NCBI GenBank assembly: GCA_036426205.1
Contig: CM071571.1
Coordinates: 111,556,559-111,620,558 of the forward strand
Source of the DNA: Ascaphus truei
Lineage: Eukaryota; Chordata; Amphibia; Anura; Ascaphidae
Length of the DNA stretch: 64,000 bases
Reading direction: 5' to 3'
In this document: positions 35,061-47,559 of the stretch, piece after piece
How positions within the stretch are numbered: the first letter of the stretch is position 1
Layout: each line of letters opens with the position of its first letter
The notes under the pieces: generated by a model
Told to the model about the DNA's origin: nothing
Seen by the model: only the letters and a program-made list of their open reading frames with translations
Database searches by the model: none
Translations under genes and position numbers: made by a program

Positions 35061-37660
35061 CCCTATGACCTTATATCTGCTGTATTACACAGCTTTTCAG
35101 CACAGCCTGGGTTAAAGAAGTACATAGCCAGTAAACCTACCCACAGGCAGCTGTTTCCACTGAAACTGAAAAGGGACAGGGCGATCAGTGGAGATAAGGC
35201 AGACATAAGGACAGGCAGGCTTATAAATACGTAGAATTGTTATGTTTAAAAAAAAAAAAACATGTTTTAAATAATTGATTTTTAACTTTTTTATTTTAGC
35301 TCAATCTTGCATGGGGCTGCACCTGTAATGGCCAATTTATACTGTAGCAATATGTTTTGGCACTCTTTTTGCCCATATTGTTTTGCTTTTCTTTTTTTGC
35401 TTTTCTCCCTAGGTAGTGAAACGTTGCATAGCAATGTTTTGATTATTGTAGAACAAAATGAACTAGATGTGTGCATTCAAAACTGAAAAATGTAATGATA
35501 GTCTGGTTAACCTGGTTTGTGCTGGAGGGACCAGAACATACAGCAGGTTGTACAGTAGTTTAACTTGGGAATAGATCCAAGCTTTCTATCCTGTTTGTCT
35601 GCAGAGGAGTTGAGATTAATTTCAACTGGCCTATGTTGTGATTAATTAGTTTCCAAAGTAAATAAACACTTTTTGTTTATTTAATGGGGTTTCTTTAAAG
35701 GAAGCCACTGGTAATTTTGCTGTGCATTTGTTTGGATTATTTATTTCAGTGCAGCACATGCATTGTATACTCCTTCCATATAGATAACAAATTGAGTGTG
35801 TTTATTTAGTATTTTGGTTCAAATGTAAATTGCAGAGAACTTTTTTTTTTCTTCTTAAATGGCGTAATGAGCGACTGAAAAATCAAGATCTCCAAAGAAT
35901 AATGAACTTGATGCATGAATAACAGCAGGCCATGCCTCCAAAGTTAGTGCAGGATTGTATTTGGTTTGCCACTTGAGATCTAATCAAGCAAGTGACCCAA
36001 ATACATGAAGACCAAGAAAAAGCAGAAGCACGTTTGGGGGAAACGGTTCACGCCATCTGCCTCTGAATTGCTGTATATATTTACATTTAATTATTCATTT
36101 ACATCTTTGATTTACAATGTGTCTGTCTTGCCAACGATAGGTTATTTCTTGGTGCCAAAGCACCCATGTGAAATCTGACATCTTCCTCTTGTCATTAGTC
36201 TTTAATGGACGGCAACTTTTAATTTTGTTGATGCTCCCCTTTGTTGCTTAGTGGGTTTTTTTTATTTAATTTTTTTTTAAGATCATTGGTTTATTGCTTT
36301 AAAAATGTTTTTGTAATAGTTTTAATTCCTACAGAGAAAATTAACCAGACACTTGAAAGTAGTATATATATATTTCCTTCTCATACTTTGTTGTCCTATC
36401 TTTAATTTTCTTTTGCTGTCTTAAATGAATGTGTGGACTCCCATATTAATACACTGACTTATAATGTGACTTTTGTATGAATAATCAGGCAATGGGAAAA
36501 ATATATTGCTCCATTGCACGTTTTTTTTTTTTTTTTTTTGTATTTCATCGTTTAATTAAAAACCTTGCAGAGAAAATACTTTCCTAAGCTATTGCTGCAG
36601 TTCCCAGTTTTATTTATTAATTAGTTGATCAGTAGAATTAATAATGAAATATGTTTGTAGCCGTTATAAGGAATATGTACTTCAGACGATGCAGGAGGAG
36701 AGGCCAGAGAGAAGGTAAGAGGCAGTTACAGAGGCCTATTGCTCTCCCCGACAATTCATTTAAATATCATGGGGAAGAACCTGGGACTTCTAAGCCCAGG
36801 GCTCAGTTCAGTGCACCCCTGGCTTAAGGCACATCAAGATTGAGATCATGTTTACTAAGTCATGCTACACCAGAAGGCACATTATGGCTTCACCATCCTC
36901 CCAAGCTACAACCTTGCACCATTTATTTCTGCATGTTTGATATCAAATAATGACTAGTTTAACAACAGATCTGCAAGTATCAGGTACAAAACAATCATTG
37001 TTACTTGAGCTTAAAATGTTACAGGATTAGTTATACGTATACTCAACAAAGCACCAATGTTCTTTCCATTAGTTGGGAATGCTACAGAGTGATTAATGCA
37101 TTGCTTCTCTCTCCAGTCTGCATGAGGGGACATGCTTGCTATTCGTTATCGGTGAACATCTTATATAAACTTTCAACACATCAAGGTATTTTGAGTGCCT
37201 AATTACATATCATTGGTATTATCTATGATATGGAGGGTAAACTGAACTAGTCAATTATTGTAATTTTAGAGGTCAATAGTGTCTACCGTTTTGAAATCAA
37301 AATCTAGATCGGAGTTATTGTGATTTGCATTATCCTGGTCCAGTTTCATGTGGGGTACTATGTCACTCTCTCTTGTTTTCTGGCAGATCTGTAAATACAT
37401 GACATTGAAGTATCGATTGTTATTCAGAGAGAAAACCATTCCTCCTCTCCTCTTGACAAATAGAACACTTCCAGTTAGTACAGTAGCATTCCACAAGAAG
37501 CATTTTAGCATTGATTGTACCAGTATCAGCCACAGGGATCAATTTATTAGGCATTAGAAAAGGCGCATTGATTCATTTTGATGTCGATCTTGCATTTATA
37601 ACATTCTGTAAGTGCTTGGGCCTCAATGTTAAATCAAATCATTCGTTTAGTTTCTGGAAA
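35061..37660. other. Intronic, no gene seen
   Basis: AT-rich, mostly unique-looking sequence. A T run of about 19 lies at 36521-36539. A short segment at 36685-36840 has repeat-like composition but was not classified. Confidence 0.45.
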
Positions 37661-37675
37661 CTGTAACATATAATA

Positions 37676-37790
37676 TAGATATCTAATAATATATATTATT
37701 ATATATATATTATAATATATATATTATATATATATATTTATATAATATATATATATATATATATATTCTATATTATAATAAATATAGAAG
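37676..37790. repeat. AT-only palindromic tract
   Basis: More than 90 bases of A and T only, made of TA and TTATA units that are self-complementary. A purine-rich (GA)n tract follows at 37850-37862. Confidence 0.9.
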
Positions 37791-37934
37791 CTTTTTGATT
37801 TTAGTATTCCATATGTTATATAGAATCATTTTTTTGTGTATATATGTAACGAGAGAGAGAGAATACACACGCGCGCAGCAGCAGTAACAAATGTTGAAAG
37901 AGAGAAAAAAGTGTTTATTCAATCCATAAAACAC

Positions 37935-38440
37935 TAGGGGGCCTATTCACTAAGCTTCAATAAGTTCAGTGCATTGGCGAGCGAGTTTGCATGTTCTTAC
38001 CGCACTATAAGAAATGTGTAAAAACGGTATTCACTTTTTTTATATAGTGCTGTAAAACAAATGCAACATCGCACTACTTTGTGTATGTTTTTTTTTTTTC
38101 CCCCCACAATACTTATCGCACTACTTGTGTTTGATTAAACTGCAGCCTGGAAGAGCTGCACAGAGACGTGTGCATCTCCCTGCACAGCTCTTACAGGCGA
38201 TCGCACAGATTTAATGTTCATTCTAATAACAGAGTATTGTAACAGGGGGTCTCTGGAGCTGAACCACATTCATTTCAGCCTCAGAGACCCTCTACTTTCT
38301 GTGATATGCAGGCCCCACGGTATGGGTTGCTGGTATCTCCTATGCATTTAAATTTCCCGGTGACGTGGGAGTTTTAAACAATGCAGGCAGATACCGGGGC
38401 CTGTAACTCGGGAAGCAGGGGGTCTCCGAGCATGCACAGT
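37935..38440. mobile_element. Foldback-type repeat
   Basis: Starts at GGGGCCTATTCACTAAGCTT, a common phrase of frog non-autonomous elements. It contains GGGTCTCTGGAGCTGAA and its near inverse TTCAGCCTCAGAGACCC around 38248-38292. It is related in parts to 59210-59632. Ends are not fixed. Confidence 0.5.
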
Positions 38441-38640
38441 GCAGTGGTGCACAAACATTTCAGTCTGCGCCCCCCTGCCTGCTCTTCTCGCGCCCCCTCC
38501 CTACCTTGTCTTTGGCGTCAAATGACACAGGAGGGTCATGTGACCCCCCAGTGTCATTTGACGTGGCATTGCCATGGTGACGCGTTGCCAAGGACAAGGT
38601 AAGGGAAGTTGCAGAGGCCTCACGCGATACCCCAGCATTT
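38441..38640 (+). mobile_element. hAT-like non-autonomous repeat
   Basis: CAGTGGTGCACAAACATTTC starts an element similar to the reverse of 7860-8176: CCCCCTGCCTGCTC, then TCATGTGACC and GCATTGCCATGG, and GAGGCCTCAC at the end. The terminus is CAGTGG rather than CAGGGG. Confidence 0.5.
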
Positions 38641-38645
38641 AATTT

Positions 38646-38648
<3 letters not shown>

Positions 38649-38692
<44 letters not shown>
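38649..38692. repeat. (TG)n microsatellite
   Basis: About twenty-two TG units, followed by impure GTGTGTGG sequence. Confidence 0.95.
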
Positions 38693-38694
<2 letters not shown>

Positions 38695-38738
38695 GGTGTG
38701 TGTTGTGTGTGGTGTGTGGGTATCACCACCACTATTAA

Positions 38739-39038
38739 AGTTATGTGGGTAAAAAAGTGACTAAAACCCTCCACCAGTAAGCATAAAGCAACCTGAAATA
38801 TTCCTGTATATTCTATTTGCCATGTCCTAACAGGTCTGCAACCCTGTCTTCTCACCATTATACACCCAGGCAAACAGCACTTCCCTCCACTGCAGAGGGA
38901 TTCTGGGAAATGACATGCAAATGAGCACACATGCCACTTTTTATCTCATGCTGTCTAAGACAGCCAAAGAATTACAGGAATATTTACAGTTGCTTTAGCT
39001 TTACTGTGGGGGTTTTAGTCACTTTTTTACCCATAACC
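38739..39038. mobile_element. 300-bp MITE with TTAA target duplication
   Basis: The terminal inverted repeats are GGGTAAAAAAGTGACTAAAA on the left and TTTTAGTCACTTTTTTACCC on the right. TTAA is at 38735-38738 and 39039-39042. TTAA duplications are typical of piggyBac-type transposons. The core contains AGGGATTCTGGGAAATGACA and the octamer ATGCAAAT (38917-38924). There is no coding capacity. Relatives are at 22284, 34860, 39160, 40655 and 47693. Confidence 0.8.
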
Positions 39039-39093
39039 TTAATATGTTGGTGATTACCTATTCTTTACTCATTGAGCACATCGTAAAGCCCAA

Positions 39094-39146
39094 AACCTCA
39101 CACTGATGATACCCATCAGGGTTGAAACATGTCTGTGATGTGGGTT
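39094..39146 (+). ncRNA. Hammerhead-ribozyme-like motif (type I topology)
   Basis: The conserved core reads CTGATGA (39103-39109). Stem II follows, ACCC with GGGT around an ATCA loop (39111-39122). GAAAC is at 39124-39128. A three-pair stem III is ACA with TGT (39127-39132), and C39133 sits at the expected cleavage position. Stem I is closed by TCACA (39098-39102) with TGTGA (39134-39138). Beyond an internal loop, AACC (39094-39097) pairs with GGTT (39143-39146). The weak point is the U-U pair at 10.1/11.1, where G-C is preferred. A three-pair stem III would need a dimer or partner for activity, as in retroelement-associated minimal hammerheads. Activity is not shown. Confidence 0.5.
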
Positions 39147-39159
39147 AACTGACTTTGCT

Positions 39160-39363
39160 CTCCCAACCTTGTTTTGCAGCATGCATGGCTAAGGTTGCTC
39201 ATTGTAATGTGAGCATGAGATAAAAGTGCACTGTTGGTCTCATTTGCTGTCATTTCCAGATCCCTGCTGCCAGTGGAAGGCTTGTTTTGTGCTGGTGGTA
39301 ATGGTGAAAGACAGGGTTGCAGACCTGTCTAAGACATGCAAATGAATTACAGGAATATTACAT
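39160..39363. mobile_element. TTAA/octamer-family repeat copy
   Basis: GGTTGCTCATTGTAATGTGA, TGCTGCCAGTGGAAGG and GCAGACCTGTCTAAGACATG correspond to 22395-22555. The octamer ATGCAAAT is at 39336-39343. The TGAATTACAGGAATATTACA end matches part of the 38739 element's arm. Confidence 0.65.
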
Positions 39364-39399
39364 TGTAATATATAGTATGTATGGTATGTCATGTATGTG

Positions 39400-40513
39400 T
39401 GTAGCCCTCTTTCCTGCTGATATAGAGACTATACTAGTTGCTGTATGTATCCTGCTGGCTCACGAGATCTGGGCCTCGCTAACTGGGAGCCTGGGGTAAC
39501 AATATTTCTTGGCAGCGCCTCCACTTACCCAGGATCCCCAATAGTAAAATTCCCCTAGGTAAGAATAATGATCCAAGCCCACAACGTTGTAACCTTTTAC
39601 TATTAAGTGATTGCAAACCTTAGCTTACACCTATCTATAATAACCACATATATCAAGTACATGAATAGCTGATATCAGTACTTATATCCAGTGGCTGGCC
39701 ACTCCTCGTTCTAGTACTGTCACTCCCCACCACTGCGTGTACCCCACACCGTGTCCAATGGAATAAACTCATCCTTGGTCCACTCACCCAGTTTCCCCAA
39801 AGAACCCTCCCCAAGACGGGATCAGCGCCTGAATGTACTGGTGCACTTATTAAATACCTTCCGGACACTCCTGCAGCCGGTAACAGACTTTCAAAAAGGA
39901 TCCGCCGATCCAGCGTAGTCTCTTGCGAGTTTGGTATGTTCCAGCAGCTGAGCCCAACCACTGAACACACAGCAACGCGGAAGAACACTGTGTCCCTGGC
40001 TGCTATTACAGTAAGGGAATAGGATGTCTCTCTTCTAGGGCGGTTCCCCTGCAGTACCACAAGCTGGTGGTGACTCGGTCTGCACTGGGGCCTGAGGGGA
40101 AATCTGGCCTATGCATTGAGTCCCTGACCCCCCACAACACGACCTTCCCCTTGCTCCTCCGGCACCCTCTGCTAGCGTGGTCTCTCACCCACGCTTCCCT
40201 TTCCTCCTGCCAGCCAAATTCTTCACTCCTATTCGCTCCCTGGCATCACGTGCTCTGCTGAGGCCTCATGGGCATTGTGTTTTACTTCAGAGCCTTCTGT
40301 TATTGGCCAGCCGTTCGCGCGCTACACTGCGCATGCGCGAACTCTCTACATCTCTCCGTTCGCGCATGGTATTGCCAATGCCAATTACAACATGGAGGCG
40401 CCCTGTGCTATCGGGCCGCCGCGGAACCTCCGGACGCTCCTACACAGCACCCCCTGTGATTGCGCTCTGCAGCGGAAGGTACAGGGGGCGGGGAAACCAG
40501 AACCCCCCCTACA
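39400..40513 (+). mobile_element. Solo LTR (family B), 1114 bp, with TSD
   Basis: Begins TGTAGCCC and ends CCCCCTACA, with TATGTG at 39394-39399 and 40514-40519 as target duplication. The surroundings are TG-rich, so the length of the duplication is uncertain. It contains AGCCTGGGG, GCAGCGCCTCC, a GGAATAAAC at 39759-39767, and a CpG-rich part with TGCGCATGCGCG (40328-40339) and CATGGAGGCGCC. Open frames inside are not genes. The strand is an arbitrary family reference. Confidence 0.75.
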
Positions 40514-40584
40514 TATGTGTGTTTTGGTGTGTGTGTATATGTATATGTTAATGTATCGTATAATCTTTATGTATATAATGGATT

Positions 40585-40652
40585 AATATATATTATATAT
40601 ATATATATATATATAATATATATATATATATATTACTTTGTATATATATATT
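40585..40652. repeat. (TA)n microsatellite
   Basis: Interrupted TA units with a central AATATATA. Confidence 0.9.
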
Positions 40653-40654
40653 TG

Positions 40655-40835
40655 TATTTGTGGGTGAAAAGGGCAACCAGAAACCTCCACCCTATAGCAA
40701 ATTAAGAGAGCACATGTCTTAGACAGGTCTCCAACCCTGCCTTTCACCATTATCACCTAGCATACAGTGCCTCCACTGCAGCAAGGGATTCTGGGAAATG
40801 ACATGCAAATGAGCATACATATCTTCATCCAAGTC
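40655..40835 (+). mobile_element. TTAA/octamer-family repeat copy
   Basis: Contains TGGGTGAAAAGGGCAACCAG, GTCTTAGACAGGTCTCCAAC, GCAAGGGATTCTGGGAAATG and the octamer ATGCAAAT (40803-40810). Like the copy at 47693 it has lost the typical left TIR sequence. Confidence 0.65.
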
Positions 40836-43800
40836 AGTGTGAGTTAATGCATCATTAACTATGAAGTAACTGGTTTCTCACTTAATTGAATATTGGGGTT
40901 CTTTAAAATTATGGTGGTTGACAACCCGCCAGGGTCACCTTAGTAACATACAGTATGGCCCAGTTTAATAACATGCAGTATAGCTACTTTACAACTGATA
41001 AAATCTAACTTTGAGAGCTATTCTCCCTTTGGTGTGAGTTAAATAGCACTGTGTACATACACAAACAATAAAAGCTTTGAGGCATGGTAATAGTCTTTTT
41101 CAGTGCAGACAAGAGGTGGTACCTCTCCTCCCCATACAAGTAATACATCTTAACTGCTTACTCCAGTGTTGGATTTCTCACCAAATGCCTAGGGAATGGA
41201 CAAGGGTGCAAAGCTTTCATTTGTAAACACGAGCTTCCCAATAAAAACCATAAAGAAATTAGCAACTTGCTCACGCAGTGTCGCTTTTTACAAGCTAAAG
41301 CATTTAGCATGTTTTTAACGATTTCTCTGATTAGTGGCTGATCCTTTAGCAGCCCACAAAACTGTTTCTTTAAATTGGCTTCCTTTAAAAATATGATACC
41401 AATATAAAGTGTCTTATTTCTGTTGACTACTCCCTAATCATGCTAAACATTTTGATTAATGTGTAAATGTTAATTAAACAGTTCAAAACTTATTTTAAAA
41501 TTCCTGTCCATCAGCTACATTTAACCTATTTGCCACTGTTCTTCAATTGCTTTCTGCCAAGTGGGACTGCCCCCTTAATCTCCTACACATACATTGGGCA
41601 TCTGAAAGTTTGTAGAGACAACTCCAGTATATTATTGTACAGTCTGAATGTTTTTATTTTAGAAGTGTGTGATTCTTTCTTTGTCATGAAAATTCCTTAT
41701 TTTTGGAGCACACATTTGATGAAAGACCTTCTAAAATGAAATGATATTTTTTTGGGGAGCAAATGTTGTTGAGTATTGTTCCAAAATGACAAACCAGTGG
41801 CCTTATTTGATGTATTAGTGTGTAATTTTAATTTCCCATTGTTGCCGTACAGTAGCAATGCTTGTCAGTTTTGAGAAGATAATTAATGAAAATTGCATTC
41901 TGTGCTTTTCACAAAACATTGCAATTATTTTGAATGTTTTGATGTTGGGATTTTTTCCCCCAGAAATAGTTTAAAATGTGTTATTTATACTAAACTAATT
42001 GTCAGTGTTGAATGGGACCATAAGCTACATTTGTATCAAAGTAGCAAGATAAGCTTGGATTTTTATAGTCGACTCTGTTTCCCAAAAATTTACAAGAAAA
42101 CTCCATCTGTTTTATTTTATCTTTAATGTTTGTTTTGTTGTGGTTTTATATTGCAAGCTGTTCTTACAAATGGTTTGCTTTTGCGAGAACACTAAACAAT
42201 CTTAGTAATACTTGTATGATTTGTATTGTAGGGATTGAACCACTACGGTTTAGTTGGAGCCAGAAAACGTTTGACGCTTAGCCTGTTTAATGACTGTTTG
42301 AGTGGATGGAGGTTCTTTATTAACCGAGGTGGTGCCAGTCTGGGCACTATTGCTATCTTTCAATAAATCTTATCCTCATGTCTTTGCACAAATCCGAATT
42401 GCAGCTATTAGGTCAAATTTATTCAACACACAAATTTACATGTAATATAAAGTCAAATATGTCCTTTGATACCAGTTGTTTGAACTTTTTAAAGCAACGT
42501 GCGCGTGCGCGGGCCAAGGTTCATTAATAACCTATTTCTAGTTCTTCACTGCTATGTAATTAAAGCAGGAACAATTACTGTACCGCATTTCATGTTGCTG
42601 ATATCAATAGAACTATTGTATGCAAAGGATAGAAAAGGCTGCACAGTTCTCAGCAATAATATTGTTTGTGCATCTATTATCTTTTGCATGGTGTTTGAAC
42701 CAGAAGTGATTTCTAAGAATGATGTACGTTTTAGATACAAGTGTCTTTTTTATTTTTTATTTATTATTTTTTTTATTTTTTTAAAGAACTATCATGGGAT
42801 CAGTTCATTAAAGTAATACATGGATGTTTTTTTGTGTAATGTTTTGTTGATGCGTTAGTTCAGTATTAAAGATGTGAAGATCAGTCTGGCGGAAGATTCA
42901 TATTTATAATAAACATTTTGTACCAGATTTCAACTTTCCTGGAAAGCAGGGTGGACATTGCATTTCAATTGGCATGTTCACCTTCAGATGACTCAAATCC
43001 TGGGCTCTTGACGCTGGTGGTCTTCAGGGTTCTTAGTTTGCAGTGCACAGCTGCTCTGATAAACTGATTGACACGGTCAGCAATAAAATGCAATTAATTG
43101 CTACAGTAGATGTCCTTGCCACTGGGCCCTGTGAAAATAACATGAGAAGTCTAATGATTTGAACATTCTAGTCACAATGTACCATTGTTTGTCTACGAGT
43201 ATTGTACTACTCTTTCACATTAGTCATGATAAAGTTATCACGACTTTAAAGCAGACTAATGGAACGTGTCATGGATTTTGTGTTTTTAGTCCAAAGGACA
43301 ATATAGAATATATGCAAAATAAAGGTGTTTCAACTTCCTTATCTTCATTTGAACTTCTTCAAATGAAAAGAAATGCTGCTTTCTGTCATGTGAAAACAAT
43401 GTTTTCTTAACTGCAAAACGGTCCTTATGAATCACCTGTTGTCGTCCTCCCTTGTTTGTCTAAGAATGGAATTGCAATTACATTCCAAGTAACGCAAAGT
43501 GTGGTGGCGACAGGGTAACATCTTCTTTCTAGTAGAAAAATTGGTTCCTGAACAAGTTGGACAAAGATTATAAAATCCTTTCACTTTATCAAAATGTCAG
43601 GGGATAATCTTTTTAGAAGCTTTCAATCCCCTAAATGTGATTTTTCACTGCCATAGGGCCAACAAAGAAAGCATTGCACGGCCCTCTGTCAGTGAAATGC
43701 AGTAATATGTCGGGCATTCACTTTTATGTTGTGACTAACTCTAGGGTGTACTGTACACTGTCAAAGTTTGCAGTAGTATTCTGTCCATGGGAATACTATT

Positions 43801-45180
43801 TCCCTTTATTAAAATGATAATGCACTGCTACTTTATAATAAGTTCTTCTGATTCATTAATAACTGAGTAACTATCTTGATGACAATACCCAAGTTAATAA
43901 CGTTGCTTCTCACCGTTTCACCACATACTGTACCACGCTGCTTTGTGATGTGCTGTTGATTTTCCGCAGTCACCAAGCTATTGGATGATCTGCATCCAGC
44001 GTTAACATACTTATTTGTCAGGCATCATCACTTTTCTATGTTCACAACTTTAAAAAAGCCAAGAGTATAATTCAAGATGAACATTTCTGCTGAGTCTGTA
44101 TCTGACACTAACACCTGAAATTTGTCTTCCACAGCATTTTTTTTCCTCTTTCAGTCACCTAATTTATTAAGAGTTTGAAGAAGTTTACATTTTCGCTAAT
44201 CAATTAAGACATACAATCAATCTTGTTGATTAGCAATAAGGGGAACATGTAATTTCTTCACACTTTGTACAGTTTCAAAAGGTGTATTTTTGTAATCAAT
44301 AAACACATGGTATTGTTAATAAGTTACATATTTATTGTTATCAATCGAGAAGTTTTGTTTCAAATTATTAAGACTTTTATTAAGTGTCCACTTGCTTAAT
44401 GAGTGAGGTGCACTGGCTGGAGGTATTATTTCATTTATATAGGCAGCGGGTGTAACTATTAAAGCACTAATCCGTGCTGCTCATTTTCTTTTAATCTATT
44501 ATATATATTTATTTATTTTTCACCTTATTTGAAACAATGGGTCCTTTGAAGCTAAACCACAACACGTCCAGCTGAGAGATTTTATTTTACCACAGTCCAA
44601 GTTCCTTATATACCTCCCTAAACACACTTTTTTATACAATTTCTCTTGACAAACTTGCACATGGATTTTTTTTTAAAGTAGGGCTAACCAAAGTTTTTGG
44701 ACTTTATAGATGAATTTGCAAAAAAAGCAGTTTTCGCATCGGATTTGAACTTTTAGAGGAAAATTCACCCATCTCAAATGAGGACCCAATGGTTCTTGAG
44801 AGATTTAATTTTCCCTTAAAATAATTCTTGTGAGGGAGAAACAATATGGCCACTTTGGTAAGCCTCACTCTTGTCACCAACTGAAAGCCATGACATATTG
44901 AGATGACCTTGCAGTTTCTGATTGAGTGATCCAGAGACCTCTTTGTAATGGCTCAGGAAAGAAAAATCCCTGCAAGCGGTCAGTTTTGCCACTTTAGAAA
45001 CCTTCAGCAAGTGCAATCATCTTTCTTGAATCAAGTTGGACTGTTTTTATATTATGTAAAGTCACACCATTATGTTATGTACATGATCTTGCCATCATTA
45101 CTCTTATACAAGCCATCTATATATCAAACATTTCAGGAACGGCTGATACTCCACTTCCCTCACTATATTGATATATCTAT
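40836..45180. other. Intronic, mostly unique, no gene seen
   Basis: AT-rich sequence with no long credible frames or recognised repeats over more than 4 kb. This and 27.2-31.9 kb are the best places to look for conserved intronic elements. Confidence 0.5.
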
Positions 45181-45194
45181 ATATCTATTATATT

Positions 45195-45400
45195 ATATAC
45201 TCACTCTCCCTCCCCCACAATACACACACACACACACACACACTTCCCTCCCCCCAGCCCCACAATACACACACACACACACACACTTCCCTCCCCCCAG
45301 CCCCACAATACACACTCCCCAATCCACCGCGTGCACAAACTTTCTCCCATCACAACACACTCACATTTTTACCTGGTGGGGGGGGGGGGGGGGGGGTTGG
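45195..45400. repeat. (CA)n/C-rich tandem repeat and G homopolymer
   Basis: Two units of CTTCCCTCCCCCCAGCCCCA plus CA runs are repeated at about 45242 and 45287. They are followed at 45377-45396 by about 20 G residues. Reading frames through it are low complexity. Confidence 0.9.
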
Positions 45401-46284
45401 CTTAGGCCTGCGGTCCTGCACTGATTCTGCACTTGGAAGGTGGGCCCCAATTCCGGGTGCGGAGGCCTAAAATACTGGACAATGATGTGTCCCAACAGAA
45501 ATTTCCAGGACAATGCAATGAAATAAGAGACAATTCCGTATATATATAAGTGTAGCTTTATGGCAAGTCTGTTCATTGTTACAATATACTCCAATAAGGA
45601 TTTCAAACACCACTTTTTTTTTGCATTTTGTATTTGCATATTTTTTGTATTTTTTTTTTTTTTTGTACAGCTCAGTCTTCTTATTTTGCTTTAATTGTAC
45701 TAATGGCTTTAGGAGTTACGGCATTTCTTTTGTGAACAGATTTAAACTATCAAATAATGCCCCTCACTTCCTTCAAGCAATGGGTTATTCATTAAAAGAA
45801 TTACTGTACTTTTAGCACCTACTACAAAGCCTTCTAGATGCCTTACAATGGAAAATACAAATGATTAAAAAAAAAAACCTAGCATTACAGTAAATATAAT
45901 CTATTTTGTATGAATCCTAATTCTATTGTTTTGGGGATAACACAAATAAAAAGGACATCCGAAAAACAACATGTACAAGCTACATAGTACGCTTCTGTCC
46001 CTTAAAATGTACATTTATGATTGTGTGCGTGGTTCTTCTACATCACAGCAAATAGAATAAATATAGTTTGTACTGCTTTTTCCTTAGTAACAATTTTTTA
46101 TTTTTACTAATTTTTTATATTTTTGCTTCAACAACACATATTCTAGACTAACATACTGTACAACTGTACATCTACCTACCTCGGGTGACCAACCTTTTTT
46201 TCAGTCTTGGGCCCAATATTTTTTTGAGGCGGGTTGAAATTAATATCTAAACTAAATAATGCCGACAGTAAATAAAGATAATAA
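45401..46284. other. Intronic, no gene seen
   Basis: AT-rich sequence with a T run at 45650-45664 and an A run at 45868-45877. No gene or recognised element. Confidence 0.5.
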
Positions 46285-46445
46285 AAACAGAGCATGCACG
46301 TTCTAAGTGAAACTTTGTGTTTTGTCACTGAAATTGTGTTGATTTGTAATAAAAAAAACAGCAACATCACAAATACAATTTCTGTGACAAAACAGGGACA
46401 AAAGACAAAAGTTTCACTTAAAATGTGCGTGCTCGGCGTAAACAC
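46285..46445. mobile_element. Hairpin MITE, about 160 bp
   Basis: The left arm has GAGCATGCACGTTCTAAGTG and TTTTGTCACTGAAATTGTG. The right arm has the inverse, ACAATTTCTGTGACAAAA and GTTTCACTTAAAATGTGCGT then GCTC. It is related to 32508-32715. Confidence 0.7.
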
Positions 46446-46609
46446 TTTTAAAATAAAACATGACAATTAACATAATATATACATAGAGGATATACATTTT
46501 TTTTTTAATATAATATAAATCAGGTTGGAGGGCTGGGAAACTCACTTCTCTGTGTTGGCCTAAAATGGTTGACATTTGCGGTCTGCCCAACTGTCATTTA
46601 GCTCCTGGG

Positions 46610-47540
46610 ACAAGAGTGAATATATACCGCGCACCAGATAGTGATTAATAAAATAGTGATAGGTAATGAAATATAAATATATAACTTATATTAATAGTGT
46701 GTGTATATATACACCAATGATAAAAATTGTGAACATATAACTAATTGGATAAATAAACCTGTGTGATTTTTGGGGAGACGCTGCTGCTGTATCAATAGAT
46801 TGGCTCTGCAAACTATATAACTAGTACAAGAAAAGAGATACGGCGCAAAGTCGTATAGTATAGTATTTGAATAAAATGAAATTTCAGTCATCTGATAGGT
46901 ATTGCACGCACATCAAGATAAAAGTAAAATAGCATGACATGTTATGGACATGTTACCACACACTGCATCTCCCACACTGATCGTCTGAAAGTAGTTCCTC
47001 AGCCAGATGCAGCATCCAAGATTCCACTCCACGGGGATATCGGCTCGTTCTGGTTAAAACGGTCTGTGCAATATTTGCAGCAATGTGGAATCCCTCCACA
47101 CTACCAGGAAATGCTGGCTCCACGTGGCGATGCTCTGGCGAGTACTGATGACATCAGGGGACTCTCGTCACACCGTGCTGCCACTCACGTGATCGGGGAG
47201 TCCCAAACAGCACAACAAGTGCAATTTGTAATAGTCTTAGTGCAGGAAATGTGGAACAATAAATAATGATGTACACAGCAGATTGCCTCACTTCCAACTA
47301 GTTTCGTTAGCGTTGGCCAACTTCATCAGGGATGGTATTGTAACACTTAGAGACAAACTATATACCCCACAAACCCCTGTTATGGGGCCAGAGAAAAAAC
47401 CCTTAGACCAATCACATTGATGGGGACACAGCTGATTAAAATATATCAACTATACCCTCACACAAAATTGAGATTATACAATCAATTTAAAATCAACATC
47501 ATATATTGCTATATTTTAATATATTAAAAAAATATAAAGG
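46610..47540 (-). mobile_element. Unclassified dispersed repeat with hammerhead-like segment
   Basis: AT-rich left part, a CpG-containing middle (46950-47210), and a right part with ACTTCATCAGGGATGG. The composition change and the mid-element hairpin are typical of non-autonomous elements. The ends were not found. Its - strand carries the hammerhead-like motif at 47288-47335. Confidence 0.4.
47288..47335 (-). ncRNA. Hammerhead-ribozyme-like motif (minus strand)
   Basis: Read on the - strand: a three-pair stem I strand (UCC, 47332-47330), then the exact core CUGAUGA (47329-47323), one extra A, and stem II GUUGG with CUAAC around CCAACG. GAAAC follows (47305-47301), then a palindromic stem III ACU with AGU (47302-47297), U at the cleavage position, and GGA pairing back to UCC. 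The extra A before stem II and U at position 17 are expected to weaken cleavage. Confidence 0.4.
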
Positions 47541-47559
47541 GTAGGGGAACATAGATATA

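Noticed and set aside
38460..38930. 156-residue frame on the minus strand
   Set aside because: It crosses a hAT-like repeat, a (TG)n tract and a MITE. The poly-Thr-His stretch is the translated microsatellite.
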